DNA from: Shewanella sp. CG12_big_fil_rev_8_21_14_0_65_47_15
Lineage (GTDB): Bacteria; Pseudomonadota; Gammaproteobacteria; Enterobacterales; Shewanellaceae
Assembly (NCBI RefSeq): GCF_002783505.1
Contig: NZ_PFGL01000066.1
Coordinates: 15,289 to 79,288 of the forward strand
Length of the DNA stretch: 64,000 bases
Reading direction: 5' to 3'
Position 1 is the stretch's first letter, and the number at the start of each line of letters is the position of its first letter. Under the pieces are notes generated by a model. It saw only the letters and a program-made list of their open reading frames with translations, made no database searches and had not been told where the DNA came from. The position numbers and the translations under genes were made by a program. This document shows, one piece after another, positions 18,350 to 27,334 of this stretch.

Positions 18350-18711
18350 CAGCCGATTTAGCGTGATGCAAATGCAACAGACCTTGATACTAAACAACCC
18401 AAACTCGCTGATAGGTGTTTGCCTATAGAAATTGATGAAAGATTTATATACACGTATTGCAAGGATTTTTAGCGAAAAATGACTAATCCCCTCTTACAGT
18501 CTCTCCAATTCAGGTAAGACAAATGCGGCTACCCAAGTTAAAACAATAACACACTGTCCTTTCGGCTATCCTTCGAGCAGGGATATTAACATTGAAATCC
18601 AGCCTGCATCCCTGAGGCTGTTTATGCTCTATCAAGCCCATCCAAAATAGCGTCGAGCTAAAATTCCATCAATGACAAAAAAACGATATGAAAGCTAATG
18701 CCAGATACAAG
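18350..18711. other. Intergenic region with no recognised feature
   Basis: This 362-bp stretch lies between convergent genes. I found no ORF with a ribosome site, no strong terminator and no repeat. Confidence 0.5.
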
Positions 18712-19134
18712 CTAAAATTCGGGCTCAGCGCGGGTTTCAAAACCAAACTGGAATTCATAAAAATGCTGACCATTTTCGATATTAATGGCCATAGTGCCAG
18801 TTAACCCCTGCAGCTCACCCGCGCCAGAATGGGGAACCACTTCTAAGATCAGGCGATTTTGTCCATCGGTCATAATACCAAAATGCTGCAGTACAAAACT
18901 GCCCTGCTTACCGCACAAGCTACCCACCACTTGTTCAATCGCCACATAACCCGCCGAGCCTTTTACAGCGGTCATCGCACTGAGCATTTCCCCTTGACTA
19001 CGAGCCTCAAGTTCACCGTAAAAGGTTTTATCTAACATCATTCTGCCAAGAGCAATACCATTAACGCCAGTTGCATAGGTATTACTGGGGGTGAGTTTCA
19101 CATCGAATTTTCCGGTGATTTGTTTTGCGTCCAT
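18712..19134 (-). CDS. DUF3224 family protein
   Basis: A 140-aa protein that looks like a DUF3224 member, predicted to form a small beta-barrel of the allene-oxide-cyclase type: it starts MDAKQITGKFDVKL and runs through LDKTFYGELEARSQGEMLSA, YVAIEQVVGSL and SGAGELQGLTGTM to YEFQFGFE. The biochemical role is not established. The start is set at 19134 because AAGGAGAG lies 5-12 bases upstream; an in-frame upstream ATG at 19188 lacks such a site. There is no signal peptide, so it is cytoplasmic. No operon partner: the next gene upstream starts over 900 bp away and ends 150 bp away. Confidence 0.85.
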   Translation of the reverse strand: MDAKQITGKFDVKLTPSNTYATGVNGIALGRMMLDKTFYGELEARSQGEMLSAMTAVKGSAGYVAIEQVVGSLCGKQGSFVLQHFGIMTDGQNRLILEVVPHSGAGELQGLTGTMAINIENGQHFYEFQFGFETRAEPEF

Positions 19135-19281
19135 CGCACTCTCCTTGTTTTGATCTTGAACTGTGTATTCCCAAGTTTGGGTTCTCAAAAAGCAATAAAC
19201 GCAAAATCACATCTAGGACCTAAGCGAGTTTATCGAGCGAAAAATAACTTAACATAGGATCCTGTATAACCCAAGTTTCCA

Positions 19282-20067
19282 CTAGTTGATCTCGGATTCA
19301 CTCACTGTCATCTCAACCGTCTTAACGACTTTAGGCTCCTCAGACATAGCTTGGCTCGGCGCCCTATCTCGATAAGTCACTGTCACTTTGTATGGTGATT
19401 CAAAGGGATATACAGGTTCAATACTATCGACTTCAATTCGATCTCCTAACATGACGCTGCCCAAATGATTCAGAGTATTATGGTCATAATCGAGGCTAAA
19501 CAAGCCAAGATACCAAAATACCCCAGAACCTTGAGTCGTCACAATAAAGGGCGCGACAAAGGGCATGGCCTGCATTTTAGGATCATCCTGAACGGGTGCT
19601 TGATTTTCAGTATCGGGATTGAGTGCGGGATCGAAGTTGAGTGGCGTAATACGCATATAATCGAGCAAGACCCGGCCCTTCACTTCATCATCCTGATAAT
19701 CACCCATGGCAAATTCCGTTTGTTTAATCTTGATAAAATGGGTTAACACCACAGACTTATTCCCCTCTGGTAATTTGACTTCGAAGGGGTTCGCGGTATT
19801 TAAACTAAAGAGTTTACCCATAACCTCCGAGGCATTTGCCACAGGTTTTATCTCACTGGGTACGGCAAACTCGGGAGTATTTAGCGTCTCATTCTCCACC
19901 GCATCGGCGTGTTTCTTCGCCATAGCCTCATCGTATTGCATCACCCCACCGTCTTCCATCACCATAAAAATATCATCATTGGTCATGTTGAAACGGTAAA
20001 TGCCAGCGGCAAGTATGGCTAATACCACTAAGGTGCCCGCTAGGGTCAACTTTACAAATGTACTCAT
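19282..20067 (-). CDS. Membrane-anchored protein of unknown function
   Basis: A 261-aa protein starting MSTFVKLTLAG with GGGGAGA just upstream, so the longer in-frame TTG start at 20112 is unlikely. One N-terminal membrane segment (about residues 3-22) is followed by a soluble, acidic domain, probably periplasmic. There are no Cys pairs or catalytic motifs I recognise. The text VLLDYMRITPLNFDP and GSGVFWYLGLFSLDY suggests a beta-rich domain. Function unknown. Confidence 0.75.
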   Translation of the reverse strand: MSTFVKLTLAGTLVVLAILAAGIYRFNMTNDDIFMVMEDGGVMQYDEAMAKKHADAVENETLNTPEFAVPSEIKPVANASEVMGKLFSLNTANPFEVKLPEGNKSVVLTHFIKIKQTEFAMGDYQDDEVKGRVLLDYMRITPLNFDPALNPDTENQAPVQDDPKMQAMPFVAPFIVTTQGSGVFWYLGLFSLDYDHNTLNHLGSVMLGDRIEVDSIEPVYPFESPYKVTVTYRDRAPSQAMSEEPKVVKTVEMTVSESEIN

Positions 20068-20232
20068 CTTTTCTCCCCCAATCACGCGCTTTATGCGCTG
20101 CTTTTCTAACACAGATCAACTTCAAATCAATGTCGGAGCAGTATTACAGATACCGAGTTAAAGCGGAGTGGGGAAAGTGTAAAAAAATGACGCTATTTTG
20201 AGTTTTGTCAGGCTGAGTTCAGCAACATGCCC

Positions 20233-20273
20233 TTTACTCGGCGAATATGATGGGCCGAGTAAATACTCAGCCC
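20233..20273. repeat. Overlapping inverted repeats after the deacetylase gene
   Basis: TTTACTCGGC (20233-20242) is perfectly complementary to GCCGAGTAAA (20254-20263). The second arm can instead pair with the following TACTC.GCCC (to 20273). The two hairpins are mutually exclusive. There is no good T run on either strand, so it would be a weak terminator at best. Confidence 0.45.
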
Positions 20274-20282
20274 AACACTTAG

Positions 20283-21410
20283 CTATTTCTCGTTTTTCCA
20301 CAAGGCTGGGGTTTGGCTCGGTTGCCAATTACTTTGGGAAAAATGCGCTTGCACTAAGGAATAAATTTTATCTTGATAGGAGACAAAATCAGGCTGCTGA
20401 TAATCATGCTGATCCTGCCAAGCGGGGGCATAGTTATCTAGCGTGTCGAAACGGTATCCTTGGCGCTGCGCCTCTTCCACAAAGCGTTTAATTTTAGGCA
20501 AGTTGATGGTCGCACCTTGACCACGATGGGCATTCTCAAATAAGAAGTCATGGGTCAAGATCACCACTTTACCGTCGTGTAAACCATCGCTGCAGTCTAA
20601 GTTCGGTGTGCGACTGTTCAGAGGGTTCATCGTCGTTGGGGCACAAGTGTTGATCACTTGATTGATTTTATTCACCAACTCAACCCCATCGGCCATGGTT
20701 TCAGCAGGAAATGCGACGCCCCAATTTTCGGGGCCCCAATCAAAGTCCCAACCAAATATCTTATAGTCACTCTCGGCGAGCATATTTTGAATTTGCACCG
20801 CAACTTGCGAACTGTTGGTAGAGGTTTCGGCGGTACAAGCAAAAGCTGGGTCCCAAGGCGGCACAGTATCTGAGGTTGCACACAAGCCGTCGCCTTTGAG
20901 TTTACTGGTCACTCGCCAGCCATTGGTGTAGGGTAAACGCGCCAATTTAGTCATCTTGTTATTGGGATAACTGGCAGCATTAGGAATAAGTTCGGCCACT
21001 TTGGCGGTGTTCGTCACGAAGTAGGTAAAGTCGGTGGCCGCATCTTGATAGGATTTAACCGGCCAGAGGCCAACTTGATTACAATATGCCGCCCCCGATT
21101 GCACGCCATCGGTGCAGTTATGCAGCATATGATCGTAGCTGTGGTTTGCCAGAATATGACCATCGTCTAGCAAACGTTGCAGGGCAACGGTCGCTAACAC
21201 CTCGTTTTCATCCCCTTCGCCATACATATGGAACGCATTGATAAAGAACGTCGCCTTGATATTGGCGTCCTTTAACGCGTCTAACAGCCCTAAGGTTGCA
21301 TCAATTGGACCATCATCAAAGGTGAGGTAAATGGTTTTATCGCTGGCGTGGGCAAGACTTACGCTCGCTAAACAGAGTCCAACTGCGGCGACTATCGATT
21401 TCAGTTTCAT
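20283..21410 (-). CDS. Secreted polysaccharide (chitin or chitooligosaccharide) deacetylase with chitin-binding C terminus
   Basis: A 375-aa protein with a signal peptide (cut near LAHASDK). The NodB domain has the metal/catalytic TFDDGP (Asp32, Asp33) and NHSYDH (His90, His94) motifs. The C-terminal 50 residues (YAPAWQ through FVSYQDKIYSLVQAHFS to LWKNEK) match a type 5/12 carbohydrate-binding module that binds chitin. It removes acetyl groups from chitin or its oligomers outside the cytoplasm. A ribosome site CAGGA lies 8 bases before the ATG. It is divergent from the TonB receptor gene, in the same sugar locus as the GH20 enzyme. Confidence 0.9.
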   Translation of the reverse strand: MKLKSIVAAVGLCLASVSLAHASDKTIYLTFDDGPIDATLGLLDALKDANIKATFFINAFHMYGEGDENEVLATVALQRLLDDGHILANHSYDHMLHNCTDGVQSGAAYCNQVGLWPVKSYQDAATDFTYFVTNTAKVAELIPNAASYPNNKMTKLARLPYTNGWRVTSKLKGDGLCATSDTVPPWDPAFACTAETSTNSSQVAVQIQNMLAESDYKIFGWDFDWGPENWGVAFPAETMADGVELVNKINQVINTCAPTTMNPLNSRTPNLDCSDGLHDGKVVILTHDFLFENAHRGQGATINLPKIKRFVEEAQRQGYRFDTLDNYAPAWQDQHDYQQPDFVSYQDKIYSLVQAHFSQSNWQPSQTPALWKNEK

Positions 21411-21753
21411 GAATTCATCCTGTAGATAATGCTTGAAGCTAATGTTTTAAAATAAATGAGTTAACGCCCACTATGTCCAAACTCGCACGCAGTGGCGGCA
21501 CTCATTCGCTCGGCATATCTATAGTGAGTAATCCAGATGGCGTTAGTTATACCATCCTAGCAACAAGCCATACTTTTCTACGCTAAGTCGATAAATCTCC
21601 ATCGCCACTCAAGTTGAAATCATCTTTTCCCCCGCGTTAAACACAATAGAAAAATACCAATCCTAGTGTGAAAAGTACCGCATCAACAATTCGATAACAG
21701 GTAAGTTAACTGCAGAAAAAAACAACACTAAAGCACTACAGGGACGCTATAAC
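21411..21753. other. Divergent promoter region of the deacetylase and TonB-receptor genes
   Basis: A 343-bp region between two divergent starts. It must hold promoters for both genes, but I could not pick clear -35/-10 pairs or a palindromic operator. AAGTTAAC near 21702 resembles GTTAAC near 27030 before the MFS gene, a weak hint of a shared site. Confidence 0.3.
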
Positions 21754-24390
21754 ATGTCAGAAGGTCAATTATTTAAGAGCTCTTTGCTCGCACTTTGTAT
21801 CGCTAACGCCTTATTCGGGATGAGTTCAACCGCAGTCGCGGCGGAGCAACAAGAGGCAACGGCAGAAAATATGGAGGTGATCCAAGTACGCGGCATACGT
21901 CGCTCGATTGAAGCCTCATTGAATACCAAACGCTTCGCCGACTCCACGGTCGATGCCATCACCTCGGAGGACATAGGTAAGTTTCCCGATAAAAACATCG
22001 GTGATGCGCTGCAGCGAATTTCAGGAGTCACAGTCGATAGGCAATACGGCGAAGTAAGCGGCGTTACCATTCGCGGTACTGCGCCAGAGCAGAGCCGTAT
22101 TTTGCTGAACGGTCAAACCGTTGCTAGCACCTCTTGGTATGACCTTGGTCCCGCCACTCGGACCTTCAACATGGAATTATTGTCAGCCGAGCAAGCGAGT
22201 GCGGTTGAAGTGCACAAGACGCCAACCGCGAGCCTTGAAGAAGGTGCGCTGGGCGGCACAGTCGATCTCAAAACCCGCAAGCCCTTAGATCTCGATGCCC
22301 ACACCTATCAAGTGGCTGGCGAGCTGAGCCAAAGCAGCCTGTACGATGAAACAGACCCGAGCGGCTCTTTCCTCGGGAGCTGGAAAAATGACGACGAAAA
22401 GTTCGGCATTTTAGGTGCCTATTCAGTGGAGAAAATTACCAGCGGCCGCCAAGTGCTGGAATCTCTCAGTGGTTATTATGAATACTTCGCCGCCGATCCC
22501 GCGCAAAATCAAGAATCTACCGTTGGCGCTTGGGGCATAGGCTCGCAGGCATTTAGGGCAGAACGTGAACGGACCAGCGCCCAAGTCACACTGCAATTTG
22601 CACCAACTGACAATACCGAGTTCACCTTAGATTACTTTAATTTTGAACTCGATATCCCCCACGTAAACCATAACTTCTTAACCGTTGGCGCCCGCGGTTC
22701 AGGCTCCACCAACGTAGTGAACAACGCCCAAGGCGGCACAGCATCGGCAACGATTCTGCCGGCGTATGCGTCGATTATTTATAACCCTGTGGTGCGCCAC
22801 GCGGTCAATATGAAATCTGACGTACTCAACTTGACCGGAAAATACGTCGGAGACAGTTTTACGGTGAGCGGCGTCATTGGCCAATCGACCTCGGATGGCG
22901 GCACCCAAGGTGGTTCATCTTCTTGGTGGATCCCAGCGACGGATCAAGGCGGCAAAATTGGCGACCCCGCCTTCCCTAACGGACAAGGCAGTGTCGATGG
23001 CGGCTTTAGTTACGATGCCACGGGTCCCTATCAAGTGGTGCTGACCAGTTTAGATGCCAACGATGCCAGTCAATTTAAGCACGCCCAAGAAGCGAACTAC
23101 GAAACCACAGTGCAAGATCATAAAGTGACCTATGCACAGTCCGATTTCGAATACCAACTCGACCATGATTTTATTAATAAAATTGCGGTCGGGATTAAGT
23201 ACAACACCAGTGATTTCGAGCGTAATGCCTTTAACCGTAACCCCGCAGAAATTCTAGGTTTCGTGCCCAATGGCAACCTCGCTAACTGGAGCGATGGCGT
23301 ACTGTCTGGGCTACATTCCCAGAGCGGTGGCAATGTACTCGACTCCTATGCCAAGTTAGATGAAGACAAATGGTGGGCCTTTATCAGCGAGAAATACGCC
23401 AATGGCGAGTTAGTGGAAGTCGCCGATCTCGGTAACACCTTCACTGTCGAAGAGGATATGTTGGCCCTGTACGCTCAAGCGGATTTCAGCGGCGAATTCT
23501 ACCGCGGTAACTTTGGCGTGCGTTACGTTAACACGGACCAAACCTCAACCGGTTTTGCCGATGGCAAGCCCTACAATGAATCCGTCAATTACGATAATTG
23601 GCTACCGAGTATCAACGTCGCCTTCGATCTGCAGGAAGATTTAATCCTACGAGCCTCGGCCTCTTCCGTGATGGCGCGTAACAACTACAGCGATCTTAAA
23701 CCAGGCTTAGCCATAGCAAAAAACTTTGGTACTGCGACCGGCGGTAATCCCAATTTAAAACCCTATAAGGCGAATCAAGCCGACCTTGGCATCGAATGGT
23801 ACTTCACTGAATCTTCTATGCTGTCGGCGGCCTTGTTCTACAAAGATATTGATAACGTAGTGTTTGTCACCGAGTCGGTTAAATATGTCGAAGGCTGCGG
23901 TGCCTCAGAATCCGAGTGGGATAAATGCCGGGTTACCGCTCCAGAGAATGGCGGTAACGGCTCTGTGACTGGGCTTGAAATCCAGCTGCAACATAACTTT
24001 GAAAGCGGTTTTGGCTTCTTGACCAACTACACCTATGTTGACAGTAAGAGCACTCGCCCCGATGGCACAGAACAGATGATTGAAGGTGTGTCAGAAAACG
24101 CCTTCAACGGCTCACTCTTCTACGAAGATGATCTGTTCAGCGCCCGTATCGCCTATAACTGGCGTTCAGAATACTTAGGCGTGGGTAACATTCAAAACGT
24201 GTTAAACGACAGCTACCAACAAGTGGATGCCTCGATTATTTGGCATGCGATGGAGAACTTAGATGTTTCACTCGAAGGGGTAAACTTAACCAATGAAGTG
24301 GTGCAATCCTATGATGTTAAATACGGATTAACCCAAAACACCATCGAATTTGGTTCACGCTATTTCGTCGGTGCCAGTTACAAATTTTAA
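21754..24390 (+). CDS. TonB-dependent outer-membrane receptor, probably for chitooligosaccharides
   Basis: An 878-aa protein with a signal peptide (cut near VAAEQQ), TonB-box-like MEVIQVRG (about 36-43), a plug domain (FADSTVDAITSEDIGKFPD, ALQRISGVTVDRQYGE, VTIRGTAPEQSRILLNGQ) and a long beta-barrel ending in the outer-membrane signature YFVGASYKF. It matches the large carbohydrate-type TonB receptors of Alteromonadales. The substrate is inferred from the neighbours: a deacetylase, GH20 hexosaminidase, permease and sugar kinase. It precedes the halogenase-like gene by 67 bp with a hairpin terminator in between, so that gene may be expressed at lower level by read-through. Confidence 0.93.
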   Translation: MSEGQLFKSSLLALCIANALFGMSSTAVAAEQQEATAENMEVIQVRGIRRSIEASLNTKRFADSTVDAITSEDIGKFPDKNIGDALQRISGVTVDRQYGEVSGVTIRGTAPEQSRILLNGQTVASTSWYDLGPATRTFNMELLSAEQASAVEVHKTPTASLEEGALGGTVDLKTRKPLDLDAHTYQVAGELSQSSLYDETDPSGSFLGSWKNDDEKFGILGAYSVEKITSGRQVLESLSGYYEYFAADPAQNQESTVGAWGIGSQAFRAERERTSAQVTLQFAPTDNTEFTLDYFNFELDIPHVNHNFLTVGARGSGSTNVVNNAQGGTASATILPAYASIIYNPVVRHAVNMKSDVLNLTGKYVGDSFTVSGVIGQSTSDGGTQGGSSSWWIPATDQGGKIGDPAFPNGQGSVDGGFSYDATGPYQVVLTSLDANDASQFKHAQEANYETTVQDHKVTYAQSDFEYQLDHDFINKIAVGIKYNTSDFERNAFNRNPAEILGFVPNGNLANWSDGVLSGLHSQSGGNVLDSYAKLDEDKWWAFISEKYANGELVEVADLGNTFTVEEDMLALYAQADFSGEFYRGNFGVRYVNTDQTSTGFADGKPYNESVNYDNWLPSINVAFDLQEDLILRASASSVMARNNYSDLKPGLAIAKNFGTATGGNPNLKPYKANQADLGIEWYFTESSMLSAALFYKDIDNVVFVTESVKYVEGCGASESEWDKCRVTAPENGGNGSVTGLEIQLQHNFESGFGFLTNYTYVDSKSTRPDGTEQMIEGVSENAFNGSLFYEDDLFSARIAYNWRSEYLGVGNIQNVLNDSYQQVDASIIWHAMENLDVSLEGVNLTNEVVQSYDVKYGLTQNTIEFGSRYFVGASYKF

Positions 24391-24406
24391 ACTTGAGTCA
24401 CAGCAT

Positions 24407-24430
24407 AGCCGACCTTAGGGTCGGCTTTTT
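24407..24430 (+). terminator. Terminator after the TonB receptor gene
   Basis: AGCCGACC (24407-24414) pairs with GGTCGGCT (24419-24426), followed by TTTTT. It lies between the receptor and the halogenase-like gene and may attenuate read-through. Confidence 0.85.
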
Positions 24431-24457
24431 GCGTTGATAATGCAATGGGGATAAGCC

Positions 24458-25969
24458 ATGAAAGTGAAGCGAACAATCAGAAAAATCATTATCTTAGGTG
24501 GCGGCACCGCAGGCTGGATGGCCGCGGCCGCACTCGCGAACAACCCCGTATTTGCCGCCATTGAACTCTGTTTAGTGGAATCGGACAACCTAGGCACCAT
24601 AGGCGTTGGCGAAGGTTCGACGCCACACTTAAAACGCTTTATGGACAACTTAGGCATTAGCGAAAAAGATTGGATGGAACAATGCCACGCCAGCTATAAA
24701 ACCGGCATCGATTTTATCAACTGGAATGGCGACGGGCAGCAATACTTTCATCCCTTCTATTTTCAACTGGATGTGAAACCCGCCGAGGTGTTCTTCGTCA
24801 ACGCCAATGCGAGACGCCGAGGACATGGTCATGCAGTAAAACCCGACGATTTCTTCTCCAGCGGTGTGTTGGCAAAGCGTAATCTCAGCCCCACCCCCCG
24901 CAAGACACTGCCGAGCGCCAACGAATACGGCTATCACTTCGATGCGACTGAGCTGGCCCACTACTTAAAAAATTACGCCTGCCAACGCGGCGTGCGGCAG
25001 ATCATTGGTGATGTGGTCGAGGTTTCAACCACCCAAAACCAATATATCGAGGCGCTCACCCTGGCCAGTGGTGAACAGCTGAGCGCCGACTTTTTCATCG
25101 ATGCCAGCGGCTTTAGTGCTAAATTAATCCATCAATCCCTCGAAGTGCCCTTTCAATCCTTTGCCGATGAGCTACTCAACGACAGCGCGGTAACCGTCCC
25201 TATATCCTTAGAGGTAAGCCAAACTGTCGCGACTCAGCCACAGGTCAAATACCATACCCGTGCCACTGCGCTGAGTGCGGGTTGGCTGTGGCAAATCCCC
25301 CTCACCCATAGGACGGGAAATGGCTATGTTTACAGCAGTCGCCACCTCAGTGCTAACGCCGCGGCCAAGGAATTGTTGCACAGTGTTAATCTGCCAGAAT
25401 CGACCCCAGTGCGTTTTCTCAAAATGCGGGTTGGTGTCAGTGAAAAAGCCTGGCACAATAATGTACTGGCGATAGGGCTGGCACAGAGTTTTATCGAGCC
25501 GCTCGAGGCCACGTCCATCATGATGACCCAGTTCACCCTAGAAAGATTTATGGCATTATTCGAACGTTATCAATTAAATAAGCAAGCGGCAGTCTTAAGT
25601 CGACAAACACTCAATCAGGCGGTGATGCAGTTAGTGCTCGGGGTAAAAGATTACATTCAGGCTCACTATGTCACCAGTCAACGCAACGAGCCCTATTGGA
25701 TAGCGGCACGGAAAATCGTCCTATCCAAGAGGCTGACTCAGTTACTGCAAGCTTGGTATCGCGGGGAAGACTTTGATCTGCTGCTTTACCAATACGATCA
25801 GCAGCTCGCCTACTTCCGCCCCTCTTGGTATGCGCTGTTAGCGGGGATGGATTATCGCGATCCTAAGCTTAAGCGCCCCTTTGAGCCGATTTCAGCGGAC
25901 ATTACGGCGCAGGCCATCCGCTATTGTCAAACCTTAGTCGAACAGTATTTCCACCCGAGTCCTCAATGA
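24458..25969 (+). CDS. Tryptophan-halogenase-family flavoprotein
   Basis: A 503-aa protein with the FAD motif GGGTAGW (residues 14-20) and GWLWQIP in the middle, the WxWxIP signature of flavin-dependent halogenases. GEGSTPHLKRFM replaces the common GEATIP segment. These proteins often sit beside carbohydrate TonB receptors in Alteromonadales and Xanthomonadales; whether they halogenate anything there is unknown. Cytoplasmic by sequence. It shares the transcription direction of the receptor and faces the AraC gene tail to tail, 9 bp apart. Confidence 0.9.
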   Translation: MKVKRTIRKIIILGGGTAGWMAAAALANNPVFAAIELCLVESDNLGTIGVGEGSTPHLKRFMDNLGISEKDWMEQCHASYKTGIDFINWNGDGQQYFHPFYFQLDVKPAEVFFVNANARRRGHGHAVKPDDFFSSGVLAKRNLSPTPRKTLPSANEYGYHFDATELAHYLKNYACQRGVRQIIGDVVEVSTTQNQYIEALTLASGEQLSADFFIDASGFSAKLIHQSLEVPFQSFADELLNDSAVTVPISLEVSQTVATQPQVKYHTRATALSAGWLWQIPLTHRTGNGYVYSSRHLSANAAAKELLHSVNLPESTPVRFLKMRVGVSEKAWHNNVLAIGLAQSFIEPLEATSIMMTQFTLERFMALFERYQLNKQAAVLSRQTLNQAVMQLVLGVKDYIQAHYVTSQRNEPYWIAARKIVLSKRLTQLLQAWYRGEDFDLLLYQYDQQLAYFRPSWYALLAGMDYRDPKLKRPFEPISADITAQAIRYCQTLVEQYFHPSPQ

Positions 25970-25978
25970 TGCCGAGGC

Positions 25979-26908
25979 CTAAATCGCCCTTTGTTTGCTA
26001 CTAAAGCGCTGACGAAAACTGCTCGGGGTCACGCCCTTAAACTGGATGAAGCGGCGATTGAAATTAGATAAGTTATTGAAGCCACACTGATCGCTGATGG
26101 TTGAAATGGGACTCTGATTAGACAGCAGTAACTTACAGGCCTTAGCGATCCTGAGCTGATTAATAAACTCGGTTAAGGTTTTTTCGGTGCGTTTTTTAAA
26201 GAAGCGATGGAAGTGATTGGTGCTCATGTGCGCCAACTTTGCCAACTCCTGTGCCGACAGAGCCTGAGTGTAATTGTCATAGATATGCTCGATCACTTTA
26301 TCGAGCTTCTTCACGGTAAAGTCGAGCTTACTGCCATGGGTGAACAAGGTGCTCGATAAGAGTTCTTGCAGACTATCCTGTTGTAATAACGCCAATAATT
26401 CCAATAACAAAATATAGCGTTTAAAGGGATTAGCCGTCTCCATCGCCATAAACACGCTATGGGCCTTACGCGCCGTTTCCTCACTAAACAATACGCCACG
26501 TTTAGCATGGGTCAAAAGTGAATGCAAAGACGCTAACTCACGCTGTTCATTGACAATTTGGTGTAGCCAGGCCGCTGGAATTTGTGCCACATAAACCACT
26601 TCCTGCACCCTCGCATTCGAAGTGCCGTCTTTTAGCGCGTTACCATTTGATATCTCGTCAGCTGAAACATCAAGGTTGGCCTCGGATTGCCAGCCATGGG
26701 GCATGTCGGGGCCAATGATCACTAAATCATAATCACCATAACGGGCAATATGATCGCCGACATAACGCATACCGTGGCTGTTGAGGGTTAAGCAAATTTC
26801 GTACTCGGGATGGTAATGCCAGTTGAGCTCCATATGATCCCATTCATAGCGAAAATAACGCCAAGAGCTGTTTTCATCGGGGATCACTTTTTCACACAGA
26901 GGTTTCAT
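25979..26908 (-). CDS. AraC-family regulator with N-terminal cupin-like sensor
   Basis: A 309-aa protein. The N-terminal part (HYHPEYEICLTLNSHGMRYVGD) is an AraC-type cupin sensor. The C-terminal 100 residues carry two helix-turn-helix motifs (SAQELAKLAHMSTNHFHRFF and ISTISDQCGFNNLSNFNRRF, ending GVTPSSFRQRF). GGAG precedes the ATG. It is divergent from the MFS-kinase-hexosaminidase operon and probably senses a hexosamine and controls the whole locus (inferred from position). Confidence 0.92.
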   Translation of the reverse strand: MKPLCEKVIPDENSSWRYFRYEWDHMELNWHYHPEYEICLTLNSHGMRYVGDHIARYGDYDLVIIGPDMPHGWQSEANLDVSADEISNGNALKDGTSNARVQEVVYVAQIPAAWLHQIVNEQRELASLHSLLTHAKRGVLFSEETARKAHSVFMAMETANPFKRYILLLELLALLQQDSLQELLSSTLFTHGSKLDFTVKKLDKVIEHIYDNYTQALSAQELAKLAHMSTNHFHRFFKKRTEKTLTEFINQLRIAKACKLLLSNQSPISTISDQCGFNNLSNFNRRFIQFKGVTPSSFRQRFSSKQRAI

Positions 26909-27108
26909 CCATTAAACTCCAGTTGCTCATTCCTTTAATCGAAGATGCTGATGTCTCACGCATTATTGTCCATAGCGCCAGCCCCTAGCGGTAATACCCA
27001 ACAACGTCACTCTAATACTATTCTATCCATTGTTAACTAAAGGTAACGATTTTATTAGCAAACACTGAATTTACCCTCCCATGACCGTCAGCTAAGCTAG
27101 ACGTTCCA

Positions 27109-27237
27109 CTTCCGAGCGGTACCAATCCCAAAGGCCCAAAGGTGGCCGTTGTTTCATTGATGCGCCTCGAATTAACACATCTTGAGTTAAAGCCCCTTGG
27201 GCGCGCTGAAACTCGTATCTTCAGCTCGCTTGGGTAT
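27109..27237. repeat. Candidate dispersed intergenic repeat upstream of the MFS gene
   Basis: This part of the 426-bp AraC/MFS gap is unlike a promoter. It runs from GCGGTACCAATCCCAAAGGC to GCTCGCTTGGGTA and contains the hairpin GCG.GCTGAA / TTCAGC.CGC (27201-27229). Its minus-strand translation (KIRVSARPRGF, NETTATFGPLG) is familiar to me as spurious small proteins annotated in many Shewanella genomes, which is what a multicopy element would give. Unverified recall; no second copy in this window. The remainder of the gap shows nothing clear. Confidence 0.45.
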
Positions 27238-27334
27238 AGATGTGTGAAAAGTATCGACAGAGGCACTATGCGTATCACCACGGAAGCGGACAGCAGGTCA
27301 CAATGAATTTCACTTAATTCAATTGGCTAAGCAC

